From Knoxdaviesia capensis (lineage: Eukaryota > Ascomycota > Sordariomycetes > Microascales > Gondwanamycetaceae), in contig LNGK01000008.1 in NCBI GenBank assembly GCA_001510575.1, positions 3,188,687-3,252,686 of the forward strand: DNA of 64,000 bases, given 5' to 3'. The position numbers and the translations under genes are program-made. The stretch's first letter is position 1. Each line of letters starts with the position of its first letter. The notes beneath the pieces were generated by a model that searched no databases, was not told where the DNA came from, and worked only from the letters and a program-made list of their open reading frames with translations. Below, piece after piece: positions 37,362-51,000 of the stretch.

Positions 37362-40136
37362 TTAAACCGGCGCGCCGTCAACAACGTCGCCATATTCGGG
37401 CAGAGGGTAGTCGCCAAAGCAAGCATAGTCAAATTGTGCCAAACGAGGCATGTCTTCCTGGACCCGCAGGAATGTCTCGAGCTCGCACCAGCCGTCCTTG
37501 CGGTCGGCTCCACACTCTGGAAAGCTCAACCCGAGCGGGACTGTTCGCTGGTTGAGAACAAAGTGCACGTATTTTGTCTCCTTTCTGTCATTGGAACTGC
37601 CATCGGTGTTTGAGAGATCGTACCCGGAACGATCTGCGGCAACCGGATGAGGGGATCGAATGATCTCAATGTCCAGCCTGGCACCAAAGGGAGAGACGTT
37701 TGCAATGGTGAGATCGTGCGGACCTGCATACTCAGTAGGTAGCAGAAGCTTGGAAAATTGCCTGAGTCCAAAAGCCGCCAGAACAGATACAATGTTGGAG
37801 TCGTGCGAGAAGTCAAAGAAGAGGCTCTGGTTCAATGGGAAGGTCTCTGTGTTGTCGTCCAGGGTTGTGTTGATCTGTGATCCAGAGTACCCTAGAGTGT
37901 GGTTCTTGAGGCGAGCCACCACTTCTTGCTGGTACCCAATTCCGACGGCACGCTGAGAGAGAAATGTCCAGATTAATCAATACCAAGAATGCACGATAAC
38001 GGTAATGTAGATAGTGACGTGATGACCGCCTTGTTAGGGAACTCTAGGTTTGAACGAGTGAAGATGAAGAGGCTTGTGGAAATATCAACTTACACCAATA
38101 GGACTCTGAAAGCCTGAGTCGGCCGCGAACTCAATGTCCAGCGAATATCCAAAGCCAACCCACTCCTCGTAGGTGAAAAGGCCACAAAACTGGCTGGAGC
38201 CAAAAGCAACCTGTACAGGAATGAGGCGCAAGAGACGAATTAGTTAGTCAACAAGCTGAGCCAGTTGGGGGCGTTTATAGGTAGATCTATCAAAAACCGG
38301 AAGTCTTACGGTTTCATATGGACAGAGAGTCTGCGCCGCATATGTATCGTCAATGGTCCAGTCATACCCAGTAATAAGGGATTGAAACCTAGCAGTGGCG
38401 TTCTGGAGGTAGTTGCTAATCCAGATTTCTGTAGGTTTTGGAGCAATACTGTGAGCTCCATTGGGGCAGTTCAAGTAGCCAGCCAAAGAATTATTGAATC
38501 CGCTTTCTTCAATAATCACTTCGATTGTGGCATTCTGAGACCTAGCAGGAGCGATGATATCAGGACATCAGAATCAGGTGTGTACTCGAATGAAAGGCAA
38601 TGACGACAGTCACTACGTCCATGTGCGGCTGTAGGATACATGGGGGATGTACATACCACTCCAGGCCAAAGAATCCGGCCAGAAAGTTCTCTGCAGATGT
38701 TAGCATCCTATCTTGAGTCTGATCTCAGGTTAGATCACGTCAGTCCATGTGCTATCATCTTCTCCATTGACCATGTGTTTCAAATATGCTCTAGACTGGG
38801 AGGATACTTACTGTAGTCCGAGCAATAATCTTAGTGTTCGGATTATATAGCTTTGAGTACATATAGGCATGCAATACACCTAAGGCAATGAGGTTAGATT
38901 GAGTGATAAAGGGGACGGCCATGATCGAAATCCTTGTGAATAACCATACCAGATTCAAATAATTCCTGACGACCTAGATATAATGTGAAAGACTTGGGGT
39001 CAGTAAGGGTAACCAGAAGTTCCAAGCAATAAGCAAGCAGATCAGATGCAAAGACAGTGAAGGAATTAGAAGTACCTTTCGGGACAAGAATTTCAGCCCC
39101 TAAACGGTACGACCAAGTATTAATGAATGTCAATGGCCCTGTTGCCCGAAGCTTTCGTCCAGCTTCCTGGATTCTTTTTCCAAAAGATTCCACTGCAGAC
39201 CCAGAAGTGGGATAGCGCGAACCATGCCGAGAGAGCATCTAAGAGAGAGGGGGCTATGGTTAGAGATCCAGAATGGCCAAAGATGCATAGTTTTCAGAGC
39301 ATATTTCAGGAGGGCTGGCCTCAGTGAGGTTTAGGGCTGTATCGCAGGCGCACCTGAAGTTGAATGATCTCTGCACCATCGGGGAGAGGATATTCATCGA
39401 CACCAAACCCAGTGGATGGTCTGTAAGGAGTGAGATTTCTGTAAACTAGCATTAACAACTTGAAGACAAAACAGGAAGATGTGTAGGTCCAGACGTACCC
39501 CATGTCTTGGAAGATATTGAGTTCTTTTGATGGCATACCCTCGATAGGTATATCGGTTCTAAGCGGTTCATTCGGGACATAGGATTTCGTTGTGTCCCAG
39601 ACAGCAGTCTGGGCAAGAAAGGGAGCCTCGCCGGTCTGTGTAGGGCCCTGCCACATTTTTGGGCGCGTTCTGAAGTACTGTGGCACATTGGGGTCGGGCT
39701 CACAACCACGATGGTCCGATCCAATGCCGCTACCGGTTCCAGCACGGACCGGATCTCCACTATTTCCAAGTCCAAATTCAGAATTCCAGCCGGATCCTGG
39801 TGGGGCCAGATGGATCATTGACGAAGTATCCTCCCATGATAGACGCAGGATGACAAACACCATCATACACGCAAGAATTGCGATCCCAAATGCACGTATG
39901 AACCGCCGAGGGGCTATGGGTAAAGCGAATAGATCAGGTATGATGGATGGTTGATCGGATGAATGGTTGTTACAACCACAGTGACGGCATGAACGGGAAC
40001 GAGGAAAGACCGCACCGGGTGTATCATATCCAGTCTTCCCAGCATCGGCGTCCACGGCACCCCGGCTCTCGGAATTCAGGTTCCCAGCTGATGCCGACCC
40101 CGGCGAAACTGATGAACTCCCATATTGGTTGGCCAT
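37362..40136 (-). CDS. Membrane-anchored histidine acid phosphatase (phytase-like)
   Basis: Histidine acid phosphatase, which removes phosphate from organic esters through a phosphohistidine. Nine exons on the minus strand: 40136-39499, 39420-39354, 39238-39076, 38972-38949, 38879-38812, 38718-38657, 38541-38310, 38210-38094 and 37952-37362; 653 aa. Exon 4 is only 24 nt. All eight introns are GT-AG and phases agree. The ATG at 40136 (MANQYGSS) is the first in frame. There is no signal peptide; one hydrophobic segment at about residues 80-99 (FIRAFGIAILACMMVFVILR), preceded by a basic patch, predicts a type II membrane protein with the catalytic domain outside or lumenal. Catalytic motifs are RHGSRYP with nucleophile H240 and SHDSN with H507-D508. 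Several N-x-S/T sites (NATI, NSL, NATA, NHT, NTT, NQS) fit glycosylation. The cytoplasmic tail has a Cys cluster SCRHCGC. Substrate (phytate or other esters) cannot be read from sequence. Confidence 0.92.
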
Positions 40137-41760
40137 AATTTGCGCACTTCCGGCATGTAGAGGTTGAACAGCTATCAAGTAGCAAGGGCAGATCGGTCAA
40201 AAAAGAAGATTTCACCGCGACACGACACAGGATAGTAAGTGTAAATAGTGCTTTCCAGATATACCCCTTGTAGTGTACGCACGAATGGCGATACCCTGAA
40301 GACACCGGGTTCAATACCCCCTCGATCGGATCTATCTAGTCATCTGTTAGAACTTATTATTAAATAAAGCGACTGTAAGGATATGACTAACGCCGCTTTA
40401 CTTGGAGGAGTGATGATATTACAACACAACACGATGCTAAAAAAGTCGCGAGCCTGTTGTGCTGTGTCTTGACGGAATGATGGGGCTATGCCGTGTAGAA
40501 GATGGATAAAGGCTATGCTATAGCCTATGTCAAGCAGCAGAGTCAGACTGGCAAGATGTGAAAGTTGACGATAAGTATCAAAGCAAACGGTGCAGCCTTT
40601 CTTGAACTCTCGGAGTTGGATCAGAATCCAAGATCACGTATGTCGTATCGGAATCGAAAAGGGAGAGAGATGCGTTTGGCCAATCATCCGTCAATCTCAA
40701 AATGTTAGCGTTTCGTTTAGCCTTGCGTGACTAAATGATTAGATAAACGCGCTTCAAAATGTCGTAAATACCAAGCATCTTCCTACAACCTGTACCTAAC
40801 ACCTGTATACAAATGAAGTCACCCAAAAGAAAGATCCAAGTTAATTTTTTCAAAAGAAATCCCATCTCATGTACATATGTCTTCATAGCTGACACTAGCA
40901 ACATATCTAACTTGGCACACCACTTGAGGTACGGCGATTGATGATCTGGAAATTCCCCACATGCAAGGTCTAGGTTGTTTGTCAGGGTTAGGGTTGTTCC
41001 ATTTCCCTATTCGACGTTTGGCACGTGTCAAACCCCCAAAATGCAACGACACGACCATGAGGATAGTTAAACTGAGGAGATCACATATATAAGAACGCAC
41101 ATATGTACAAGTAGTGGTATATCCTGACATTCACGTACTCGTTAGCAGTGTTGGTAGGTAGAATAGCATAGACTATATACTGTGAATACGTACCTGCTTC
41201 CCTCCCTAGGTACTTGAGGTATATGTAGGTTCAGAGTTACATAGAGGCCCTGAATATCTGTAACTTATATACTTATCCTTTCTCAGCCGCGCTAAAAGGA
41301 CCACGATATATATGTATGGACCTGATATATGTAGGCCGCGACGGAAGAAACAACCGGATACTGGTGCCAAGTTTGTTTCGGGGCAGGCACGGGGGATTCG
41401 GATTCGCACCAGGCAAAAAGAGAATGAAAATCCTGATACTGAGAAGCTTCTACACCCCATCCACCTCTGAGACATCAGGCGGGCTGGATGTGTGAAACAC
41501 CAGAAGTGAGGAGTCTAACTAAGGTCCTGGGACACAGCTGCCATCCCTTGAAGTTACGGGTCTGATTGTACATCATGGCCTGCGGCACAATTACAACGAA
41601 TGGTGGCGGCTTGTATTGACACGGGAAATAGTACACGGTTACACATAATGCGATACTTCAGCATGTCGAAAGTTGAGATAGGGTCGTGTAGAGAGCCAGG
41701 AACATATAGACGTGAAGAAGACCCTTGAATATGCGACGATATTAGCCGTAATCCACACTG
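40137..41760. other. Intergenic region upstream of the acid phosphatase
   Basis: About 1.6 kb including the promoter of the acid phosphatase. Short open stretches only; a GGTTAGGGTT string near 40986 is too short to be telomeric. No gene is supported. Confidence 0.45.
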
Positions 41761-41784
41761 CCCGGCGCCCGGCGCCCGGCGCCC
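41761..41784. repeat. GC-only heptamer repeat (CCCGGCG)n
   Basis: Just over three copies of CCCGGCG in tandem, with no A or T, placed directly before an AT-rich tract. Confidence 0.85.
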
Positions 41785-41799
41785 ACACCACTCGAAAAT

Positions 41800-42720
41800 A
41801 GTATAACTAAAAACCTCGAAAGAACCTATCTAGGTTGAATTCAAGCTTCCATTTTATATATTTCTCTATACGTGTCTCACAATTATAACTCATTTATTAG
41901 TCCTTTGGCCTATATAACTAGAAAATCACACTAGCTTTTATTTCTATATCTTTATGTCTATTAACTATGTACCTAAATCGGCATATTAAACTTATAGAAT
42001 ATATATCAGGACATAGGAGGATAATAAGAAGAGATTATAACCTGAGATTTAGCACTCTTATAAAGACACCGTATTTTTCGATAAACTAGATAATCTCCTC
42101 TAATATCCTCTACGGGTGCATATAATATATTCTCGAGCATAGTGAGAGCGAGATAAGGAAAGAAGATATATAGATATAAGCCTGATCCCTAACGGACTAG
42201 TAATAGATAGTAAGATAAGAAGTAAAGCCATAGAGATCGAATATAAAAGGAGTAAAACAATATAAAATAGAAAAAAAGGAAAATAAAAAAAAATCAGGAT
42301 AAATGAAATAACTATAGTAGATATAAGCCAGAAAAAAGACTAGAGCAATATTACTAACTAAACATGTTTAAAGACCAGAGCATAAATAGGGGCATAAGGC
42401 TCAAGAGTAGTGAATTCAGAGGGGTAAAGGAAGGTTAAGAAATGAAGTTAATGTTAATGTGTGAATTATATCAGTGAGATAAAAAAAAGGAATTAAACTT
42501 TCCTATTAGTATTGTGAACTAATAAGAGGAAAATCTCGAAGAGAAATAACGAAAAGAGCTAAACTTGACCCTATGGAATAATAAAGAGAAAATGCGTGAT
42601 ATAAACCTTTAGAAAGATATCGCAGTTCCTTCACACCTGAAATAGGAGGATAGGAAGGAGAACATAAACTAAAAAGCTAGACCAGGTAGCAAAATCCCCT
42701 AAAGAAGGAGACAAAGGAAG
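41800..42720. other. AT-rich tract downstream of the dioxygenase gene
   Basis: About 0.9 kb with visibly low GC, dense TATA/TTATA strings and stops in all frames, ending in a purine-rich stretch with a G-run near 42729-42738. It resembles a decayed, possibly RIP-mutated repeat, but I cannot recognise a parent element. Confidence 0.5.
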
Positions 42721-42876
42721 GAGGAAGGGGGGGGGAGAGGAAGGGAGAAAGGGATGAAGAAAAGGAGCAAAGGAGGACAGAACGGATCGACTTCATAGAG
42801 GTTCATCTGAGGCCATGTCTAGGTTGATGGCTCGTGGGGATAACCGATGTCTTCACAGGCTTCTACATCCCCAGGC

Positions 42877-44521
42877 CTAGTTGGGGTGCATACGAAGAGG
42901 GAAAAAGCCTTCGGGCATAGGCTCAAGATGCCACATGCGATCAAGCTTCTTCTCGAAGGCTTCATCCCATTCCTGCTTCAATGGCTGGGGAATAGTCCAT
43001 CCCCGAGTCACACACCGAAGGCGCATGCGTACCAAATGGCGCTTTGCTCCAATCTCGGTGCCATCCACGAAGCTTTCGCGGCGGTGAAGAATAGCGAGGT
43101 TGTTGATGAAATGCATGTCTCCGGCCTGAGTCTGGATTTCCATTTGAGTGGCCTTTGCAATAGCTTCAATGGAGTCCAATGCCTCAATCTGGCGGGCCGA
43201 CAGCGTCGGAAGGTGGGCGGGCCGGGGATGATTGGCACTTCCCAAAAGTGCAGCACGGCCGAAGTTCATGATGAGACGGCCGTCATTGTAGTAGATGATG
43301 GGACGGCACTGGAAGCGGGGCCTGGATAGAAGGAGGAGAAGGGACGACGATTGTACAGTTAGGATCAAGATTGACGTTCATACAAGCGGAATAATTAGTA
43401 CACGGAGTTAGAATGCTCACATTGCAAAAGGCCAATCCGATTGGGAAAGGGTGCGGATCATAGTTGGGCAGCTGGCGGCCAGGACATTATAGATGGTGTG
43501 GGCGGAAGCAATAATGCACCGACCTCCGGCACTAGGGGTGCTTCTGGTAAACCAACCGACAATATCACCAGATTCCTCATTGTGAAAAGTCTATGGAATT
43601 GATATGAATGAGTAAGAGCAAGATCATATAACTGCATTAAGGACCAAAACGTGCAAAGTGGGTGACTTACAATAGAAGACGTTGAGTGGCGGTGGTGGTC
43701 AGCCTTGATACTGGAGCTGCTGTCAGCAACAATGTGAACTGTAATGTTGTCAGTATAAAGTTGAATGCTTGAGGCAATGAATTGACCCGGAAAGTTGGTT
43801 TCTTGTCCTTCATGCAATCCCAAGTGACAAAAGTTGGGGATAGGGAAAGACGAAAAAGGTTGTTGTTTGAGCCAAGTACGTACCGAGCATATTTCCCTTC
43901 TTGTCTTGACAGCCCTTCTCGGCTGCGATGTATGACTGAATACCCAGCCAGATGATCGTCTGGTCTCCAACAGAGAACATCTGTGGGTCGAGGCCACGAA
44001 TGAGACCGAATCCCTTGCCCTCATGCAGATCTTTGCTGAGGTTGTCGAGTCTCTCAGCCAACCCCGGGAGAGGGAAGCTGTCGCGGGTCACACAGTCTCC
44101 GTCCAGACCAAGCGCTGATACGGCGGAAATCGGAAGGAAATATGTTAGCTATATGCAGTGATTTACCCCATTACTGGAGCTTCAGAAGTTCAGAGACTTG
44201 CGCTTGCGCCCTACAGTGATGGACAGCAACGAGCACAAGAAACTCCTGAAAAGGAAGGTGTAGGAGCACACATTACATACTCTTAAAGAAAGCCAAGGCT
44301 GCTTTGATCTCAGCAATGTCGTTATCAGACAGCTGGTAGATATAGCTACTCTGGGAGGTGAACTGACTTCCTGACCACACAAGAGGTGTATTCAGGACCC
44401 CAGGGAATCCGGCGGGAATCTCAGAGGCTTCAGCGACTTGTCCTGGGCAGTAGTCACTCAGGCATGTGATGTTTTGAGAACCAAATACAGGGCCCTGGCC
44501 GAAAGAAGTGCGGAGAGACAT
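42877..44521 (-). CDS. TauD/TfdA-like Fe(II)/2-oxoglutarate-dependent dioxygenase
   Basis: Probable oxygenase of the TauD/clavaminate-synthase-like fold, which couples 2-oxoglutarate decarboxylation to substrate hydroxylation; the substrate is unknown. Five exons on the minus strand: 44521-44281, 44114-43884, 43738-43671, 43590-43421 and 43321-42877, 384 aa. Introns are 166, 145, 80 and 99 nt with GT-AG ends, and all phases agree. The ATG at 44521 (MSLRTSFG) is the only one in its frame upstream. The N-terminal domain has VWSGSQF and GKGFGLIRGLDP. Candidate iron ligands are H183 and E185 (TFHNEESGD, an HxE pair as in clavaminate synthase) and distal H316 (NLAILHRRESF); KRHLVRMRLR carries the Arg expected to hold 2-oxoglutarate. 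The C-terminus WHLEPMPEGFFPLR is typical of the fungal group. No secretion or membrane segment is seen. The neighbours do not point to a pathway. Confidence 0.88.
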
Positions 44522-45022
44522 TTCTGCGAAGTTGTCTTGGTTAAACAAAATAAGTGAAGCTCGGGTATTAGCTGGAGTTTCAAGAAGAGGTTTTGACGTT
44601 AAGTCTAAGAGAGAGGCTTGGAACTGACATGGCTGATGGAAACGAATTCTGAATGATGGGTTATCGATGCTCTGATACACCGAAGTTAGCTTTGCAGGCG
44701 AAGGTGTGCGCACAACGAACTGTCAACCCTGGGTGGCAAGGACAAGCGTGAATGCTTGCTTAGATGGACCTGAGGTTGGGTGGCGTTGGATGGATGACGA
44801 TGGGAAGTGGGAGAGCAATAGGTACGATGGAGAAGAGGTGAATCCCTAGGGATAAGTATATATTGGTGAATCTGAGGTGATATAACAGGATATAAGTGAG
44901 AAGAAGGCTTGTATGTGGGACATAAGAATTCAAGATGAAAGATGAAAGAGTCTGAATTGAAGGTGGAAGATATTTGGTTGAGGGAAAACTACAGGTGGTG
45001 AGAATGGGGAGGGTGATGAGGG

Positions 45023-45030
45023 TATATATA
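45023..45030 (-). promoter_or_regulatory. TATA box candidate of the dioxygenase gene
   Basis: TATATATA lies about 500 nt upstream of the ATG at 44521, and the following transcript-sense sequence is CT-rich (CCCTCATCACCCTCCCC). That order is the common fungal promoter layout and implies a leader of about 470 nt. Inference from position and composition only. Confidence 0.4.
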
Positions 45031-48000
45031 GTCAAGCAAGGTTGTGATCAAGAAGAGGGCCATTAGGAGACGGGAAAGGGGTGACAGTACAGACGGACGG
45101 ACGTATGACGATGAACTGCGAGAACAAACTTCCGTAAGGTGGCCTCGGCAAGTTGGATACCACCGTCCCAGGCGGCACCGACCACTTTAGGTTTGAGCTG
45201 AGAAGTTTTCCCCAAAAAAAGAATCTCGAAACAGTTGCCCGGTTTAGAATGGGTTGTAAGTTTGGACATTGAGACCGGGACTCGAGCTTCAGGACACCGG
45301 AAAGCACCAGGGGCGTGTGAATAAATAAAATGAAAAAATAAATAAATGAAGAAATCAAGACACAAAAAAGTCTATCTGGACACCTTCTTAGGCATATTTC
45401 TTCATTAACTAAAGAACCATTTTTCTTTGGGTCTCTCCAGGTTTATACGTGTGCAGACTTTTTTTTCTTCTTCTAAATCCCCCTCTCCTTAGAATGGTGG
45501 TTGACTTTACCAAGTGCTCTTACCCACAGTAAAAAGAATAAAAAAGAAACATGACGCTGCCGGGACCAGGGACAGCTTGCCGGACCCGTGTAAGTAGGTA
45601 TAAGGTCGGTAGGAGGTTGGTAGGTACCTAGGTAGGCAAGAGGAACACATTTCGTAAGGTTTGGTAGACATTCGGTTGGAGGTGTGTACTTTGTAATTGA
45701 TGGGTGTTCAGTGAAACACCATCTTCCAGTTGGTGGAGTTTATAACATGGATTCATGTATACAGATACCACAAATATACACACGCTATCTACAAACATTG
45801 ATCAACAAAAATAATAATCTTAAAATAATATTGTATTTTTTTTTTTCGGATTATACCGTAAAAGAGATGCGGACACGAAGCAAATGACAGCACGCGGGGC
45901 GGTAAGGATGGGGCATACCAGGTATCTGAGGAGGGGTACGCGGGCGGGTTGTGAGAACAGCCATCCATAGGAACGGAACCCGGACTGAGAAAAGAAAACA
46001 CGAATTCAACTTCGCTAAAATCAGAGTTACAGTCGGCAGCGTGACTGATGTATGCATGGCAGCAATACTGAAAAAAATAACTCTAAAAGCTACCAGAAGA
46101 CAATAGACACAGAAAAACTACCTCCAAATGAGTGAGCACCTTTCAATATATCCGGCCACACATGAGTAGGTTGGTGCCCTTTCAGGTAAGTTTACACACA
46201 AGTGGAGGCAGGTCCAACAAGTTGAGAACAAATAACTGTGGTGCGGCAAGCTGAAGACTACCCTTGAAAAGTTGTCAACATATTTGGAACACACCTTGAG
46301 AAATTCCAGCCCAGTGGAGAGGGAAGCAGGGGCACCGGGAAACACACAGGCCAGGAATGATAAAAAACTCCGTGTCAGTAATCCTAAATATGGAAGGATG
46401 ATGGAACCAGTTGTGAAGGTGCGAGTTAGTGGGCCAATTTGTGGATTGAGAATCAGGGTCAGTGAGTACTCAGTAGTATTCTGTGACATAAATAGAAGAA
46501 AATAATACGAACTGGCCTCTTTTTATCACAAGGTTGAAAGCACACTTCGGCTCCGAAGACAGACAGTAGTCAAACTTTGCTGGGATCAAGTTAGCAATTC
46601 AGATACAAAAAATATATATATGAAAGCAATCTGGTTGCTGGTAACACTTTAAGCCATCAGGGACAACGGGGATTCCGAGGGCACTGTTGTATTGGCCACA
46701 CTGCGGACTATGTCCGGCAGTTGCCTGCCGCCAGTAAGCAATATGGAGATAAACCGGACGTTCATATATGCAAATGGTCTGTCTGCGTTGATATTTTTGA
46801 GCCAAAATGGGGTTTCTCCCTTCAAAACTATTTTAATATTCGGCTCTTACTATCGGCGTCCTTCCATTCAGCTTCTCGCTTACAAGCAGAGATATATTTA
46901 CAGAAATTCTGCCACCACATTCGGTCAACTTTTCACATCCCAGTCAGTCCACCCAGCTATGACGCCTGTGGGATTGTCATTGGGGGGAAAAAATAAGCAA
47001 GAGCCTATTCGGACTGGCCGTGCTCGTTGTTAATAAACTAAGATCAGATCTCACTTATCAGTCATCCGGGGCTCTCATAGCACGAGCAACTTTTAGTTTC
47101 TGACCAGAACGGTAGTGGAACAAATTCCGGCCAGGCGAATCTTTCGAGACCAGATCAACAACCACACTCACACTCCCTATCTACATGCACATACAACGAA
47201 AGAGATGTGGATTAGCTTTCACGTACTAGGTAAAGACTGACTGTAAGGCACATTGCCCAAATCAATCAAGGAGAAACAGTACGATAACACTAACATCAGA
47301 TTTCTATTTTGGATATATCAGGAATAGGGACTGTTTGTTCCCTCCCCCAGCAAGCTGTCCCTGTCGAGCTGTCAGTTGGGTTTCCCTTTTCCCATTAGCA
47401 ATCACTGAATAATGCCTAAAATCAAACCCCCTTCTAGCTTCGGCTCAGTCTCCGGGGATGACATGACCTGAACGAAATGGCAACTCTGTAGACCCTAAAA
47501 TGTGTGGCTGCCTAGCTGGTTACTGGAAGCCAAGTCTTCCTCGGGTCTGAACGACCAAGCAGCACCCGTCCAAATTCGGCACGCACAAGACACTATCTCT
47601 TATATGGAGGGATGTTCTGTAGTCACCTATGCATGTACTAAATCTGCCTGCCTCCGCCATCCCCCCTCCCGATCAAAATTCAAAAATGAGCAACAAACTG
47701 TCAGGAGCAAAGGGCTCAGACCGGGGTTATCTCTGCCCATAGTTCCTCATTCCACAGTCTCCCTTGCCCTGTTCCGTCTTCCGTCTTCGAGACTCCGGTC
47801 ATGATTGCCAAAGTGGCTCGAGATCCAAAGGAAGGTCAAAAGGGCATATGATCAGCGCGGTCAAGGGATCTCATCTTCGCCATTTTGGCTCCAACTGGCG
47901 ATTCAAGCTCCTCCGGTATTATCATGATCTTTCATATACAGTGTACACCGTTCGGTAGTTTCCCCATTGGGAAGCTAAACCCGGAGATATGGAAATATTT

Positions 48001-51000
48001 CCCCGGAACGCACGTCCCAAGCCAGCCTCGGCCGGAACCTCTTCCACGATCCTCACCGCCTTCAAGCTTACCGGCTGCTGCTGACTCGGACTTTGACACT
48101 GAAACAGGTTATTTGGACAACAGGAGAATTTTTTATTTTTATTTTATTTTTATAGCTGTGGCTTATTAGTTTCGCGAGCTGCACAGGGCAGACCAACTCA
48201 GGAACTTCCCCGCGGCGTAATTGCACCATCTGCCAAAAATCAATTTTTTTTCTTTCAAGGCCATTGCGTGTTCAACTTTAATGCACTGGGAAGTGTGTAA
48301 AATACAGGATATATAATAGCTGCGAGCACGTGGACACTTTTTCGGATATCTAGGAGTTCCGAATTTAACTGGGGGTCCTTGTAAGTGCCACAACCCTGAC
48401 CCTAGATAACCGCCTTTGTCTCATAGGTACCTGTAATTGAAGGTGCTTGCTTGCCGGCCGGATGGACCATAAAAACCTTGGATTTATCGGGCTTGCTGCA
48501 TGAGTGGACGGACAGTGGCTGGCTGATCTTATCTAACAATAGAAGCTTGCATGATTCAGGATGAACCTGGCAGGCATTTGCCATGTTTGGCTGAGAAAAT
48601 TAAATCCAGTATCCACGCTAAAACCAGACCTGTCTAAGCTTAGCTCTCGCTCTCGCCTATTCCAAATCAGATACAAGAACTTTAATCAAGACTCTCGCCT
48701 TCCTTATCTAAACCACTGACAGTCCTTGAATGAATCTGGAAACCGAAGCCCCGGACTTGATCTCAAAAGCCGAGACGGCATGAGCTGATGTCATTTTCAC
48801 TATTATTAATTTGGTGCCCTGGTTTTGGCGCAAATAGTATCTCGAAGGAGAACGCGATGATTATGACCTGTTCAGTTTTGAATATGTAATGGTCGCACCG
48901 TCTTATTCCGAGCTTGGATACTTTGTTCACTAGTTGGACTCGTTGCAACCTATCTTTCCTGTCTATCGTAAACAGCCCCGAAAGATGTGCGTGCTCCGGT
49001 CCCAGGATATGTGCTTAGTCGGTGTGGCACTGAATGCGCTATATCTGATAAATATCGATTCCTGTGGCTCGTTCGCTAGGAGTAGCATGGGAAGAATCTG
49101 CGGCGTGAAATCATTGAGTGGAATTTGAAGAGCTTCCAACAGGACTGCTAAGTTGTACGCTCACGCCCCCGGAGCTATTATAGAGCTTGGCATGAAATTC
49201 ATCCGAACATGAATCTTCTACCCAGAAACCCGTAAGTCACGAGCAGCGTGCACTTGCCGGACTTGACTCGCTTTTTCCTTTGCAATTGAACATGGTGGGC
49301 CGCTGCTATCTTTGGGTCGATATAATCTTTATGCTCTTGGCTTCCGCAGTTTGGAATCATGAGAAACCATCTCGTCCTTATACAGCGTCTTTGGGTTGGT
49401 TTCAACACGAAGCTATGGGAAATATGACAGCCACAAGAAAAAATTACATTGGTAGCATAGGCAATCCGAGCATGGAGTGTAAGCATAAGATGTATAGGAT
49501 ATACACGCGTTTTTTGTTACTGCATAGCGCAGCTGCAATTCCCAGGTCCGGAAATCCGGGCTAAGCATGGAAGCTTATGTGTTTTCTAGACATTTATCTA
49601 TGTTTGAGCCTTTTGGCTTCGTGATCGACTAATCTACTACACCTGCCAAGGTGACCGGCGGTTCAAATACTGGGGGAAAACTCCTGGTCAGCACGCTAGT
49701 GGATCCTGCCAGAGATACCGAGTCCACAATGAATCCCTTTTGGGGAATGCAACAGTTCCTTTTGTAAAACTTTGCATCTTCTGCCCAACAAACTTATATA
49801 CTCGTACTGCCAAGGCATATATATACTGGTATAAACCAACTTATCGACCTGGGTAGCCTACCTCTACGTAGATTCCGGAGTTTTGGTAAGTAATTACTGT
49901 ATCCGGGACAAAATTTCAACTCCCCCGACGGAAAGAAAAGAAAGCATAACCATGACCAACTACTCCGCATTCTACGAGAGGAATGGTTTCTTTATCGACT
50001 TGTGTATAAAGCCATGCCAAGGCCAGTCTGCATATATGTGACTCTTGGGATCTGGCACAAATGATAATGTCATGAAATTACACTCGTCCTGTCAGGAAGG
50101 CGGGCATCAGGGATTCGGGAAAAGAGTCAATCTGCTCAGACTCTCCTGGGATTTGCAGTACACCTACATTATAGTGTTATTTACGCACGCATCTTAACGC
50201 AGATATATAAAAAGAACCTGGTCATGAACTTTCAGGAATAAGCTGAAGTAGAGGCTGACAAACGACAAGGATGAAGGGTTCATCTATGTGGGAGGCAACA
50301 GCAAAACTTAAAAGAGGTTGCGTTTTGGTATCACGCTGTGATTATTTATACGACATACTGTGAGTAGATACTCGACTATTTGTTATGTCAGCAATGGATA
50401 GTGTAGTGTGTTGACTGCTTAGCATTCTAATTTCTTTACGCGTAATATTTGACCCAACAACTTTATAGAATGTGATTGGAAATAGTTCCATCGTACTTCG
50501 TGTTGTGCATTAGATAGTATCAACCTAAGTCAGGTTCAAATCGGCACAGCCCATGTATGAGACCAGAGCGTGTGAGTGAGTTAAGGTCCTAGGTCTAAAT
50601 TTTACACACTTATCCCGGGCCTTAGAGAGAGGGAAAAAATGGGGGATGTATGCGCGAGAATTCATTAGTCCGTACAGGAAACGTGGCTACATAGTGACAT
50701 GAATCCGGGCTATGATAACGAGAGCTTCGGTAACTCCCTTCTCTCGTCAACAGTTGGAGGGCTAGACCATTAACATGCCGGCCCACGACGTGAAGATATC
50801 GTCTTATTCACACGCAATGAGCCATTAGATTGAGGACCTAGGCCTGGCCTGGCAAGCTCAACCAAAGCCCTGCATGAAGCATGTTTAAGGTACAATACTC
50901 GACATGATGGAACGCCCCAGAAAGAGGATATTAACTACATAGGTAGTCTGATGTTGCACGAATGAAGCCAACCAGACCCAAAGAGGAGCCAAAAGTCCGG

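Noticed and set aside
40290..40330. Sequence resembling a tRNA T arm (GGGTTCAATACCC)
   Set aside because: No acceptor pairing or anticodon arm can be placed around it.
40986..40996. GGTTAGGGTT as telomere-like repeat
   Set aside because: Only about one and a half units; not a telomeric or interstitial array.
46118..46489. 123-codon minus-strand frame with true ATG
   Set aside because: No motif, no supporting leader, and composition typical of chance hydrophobic frames.
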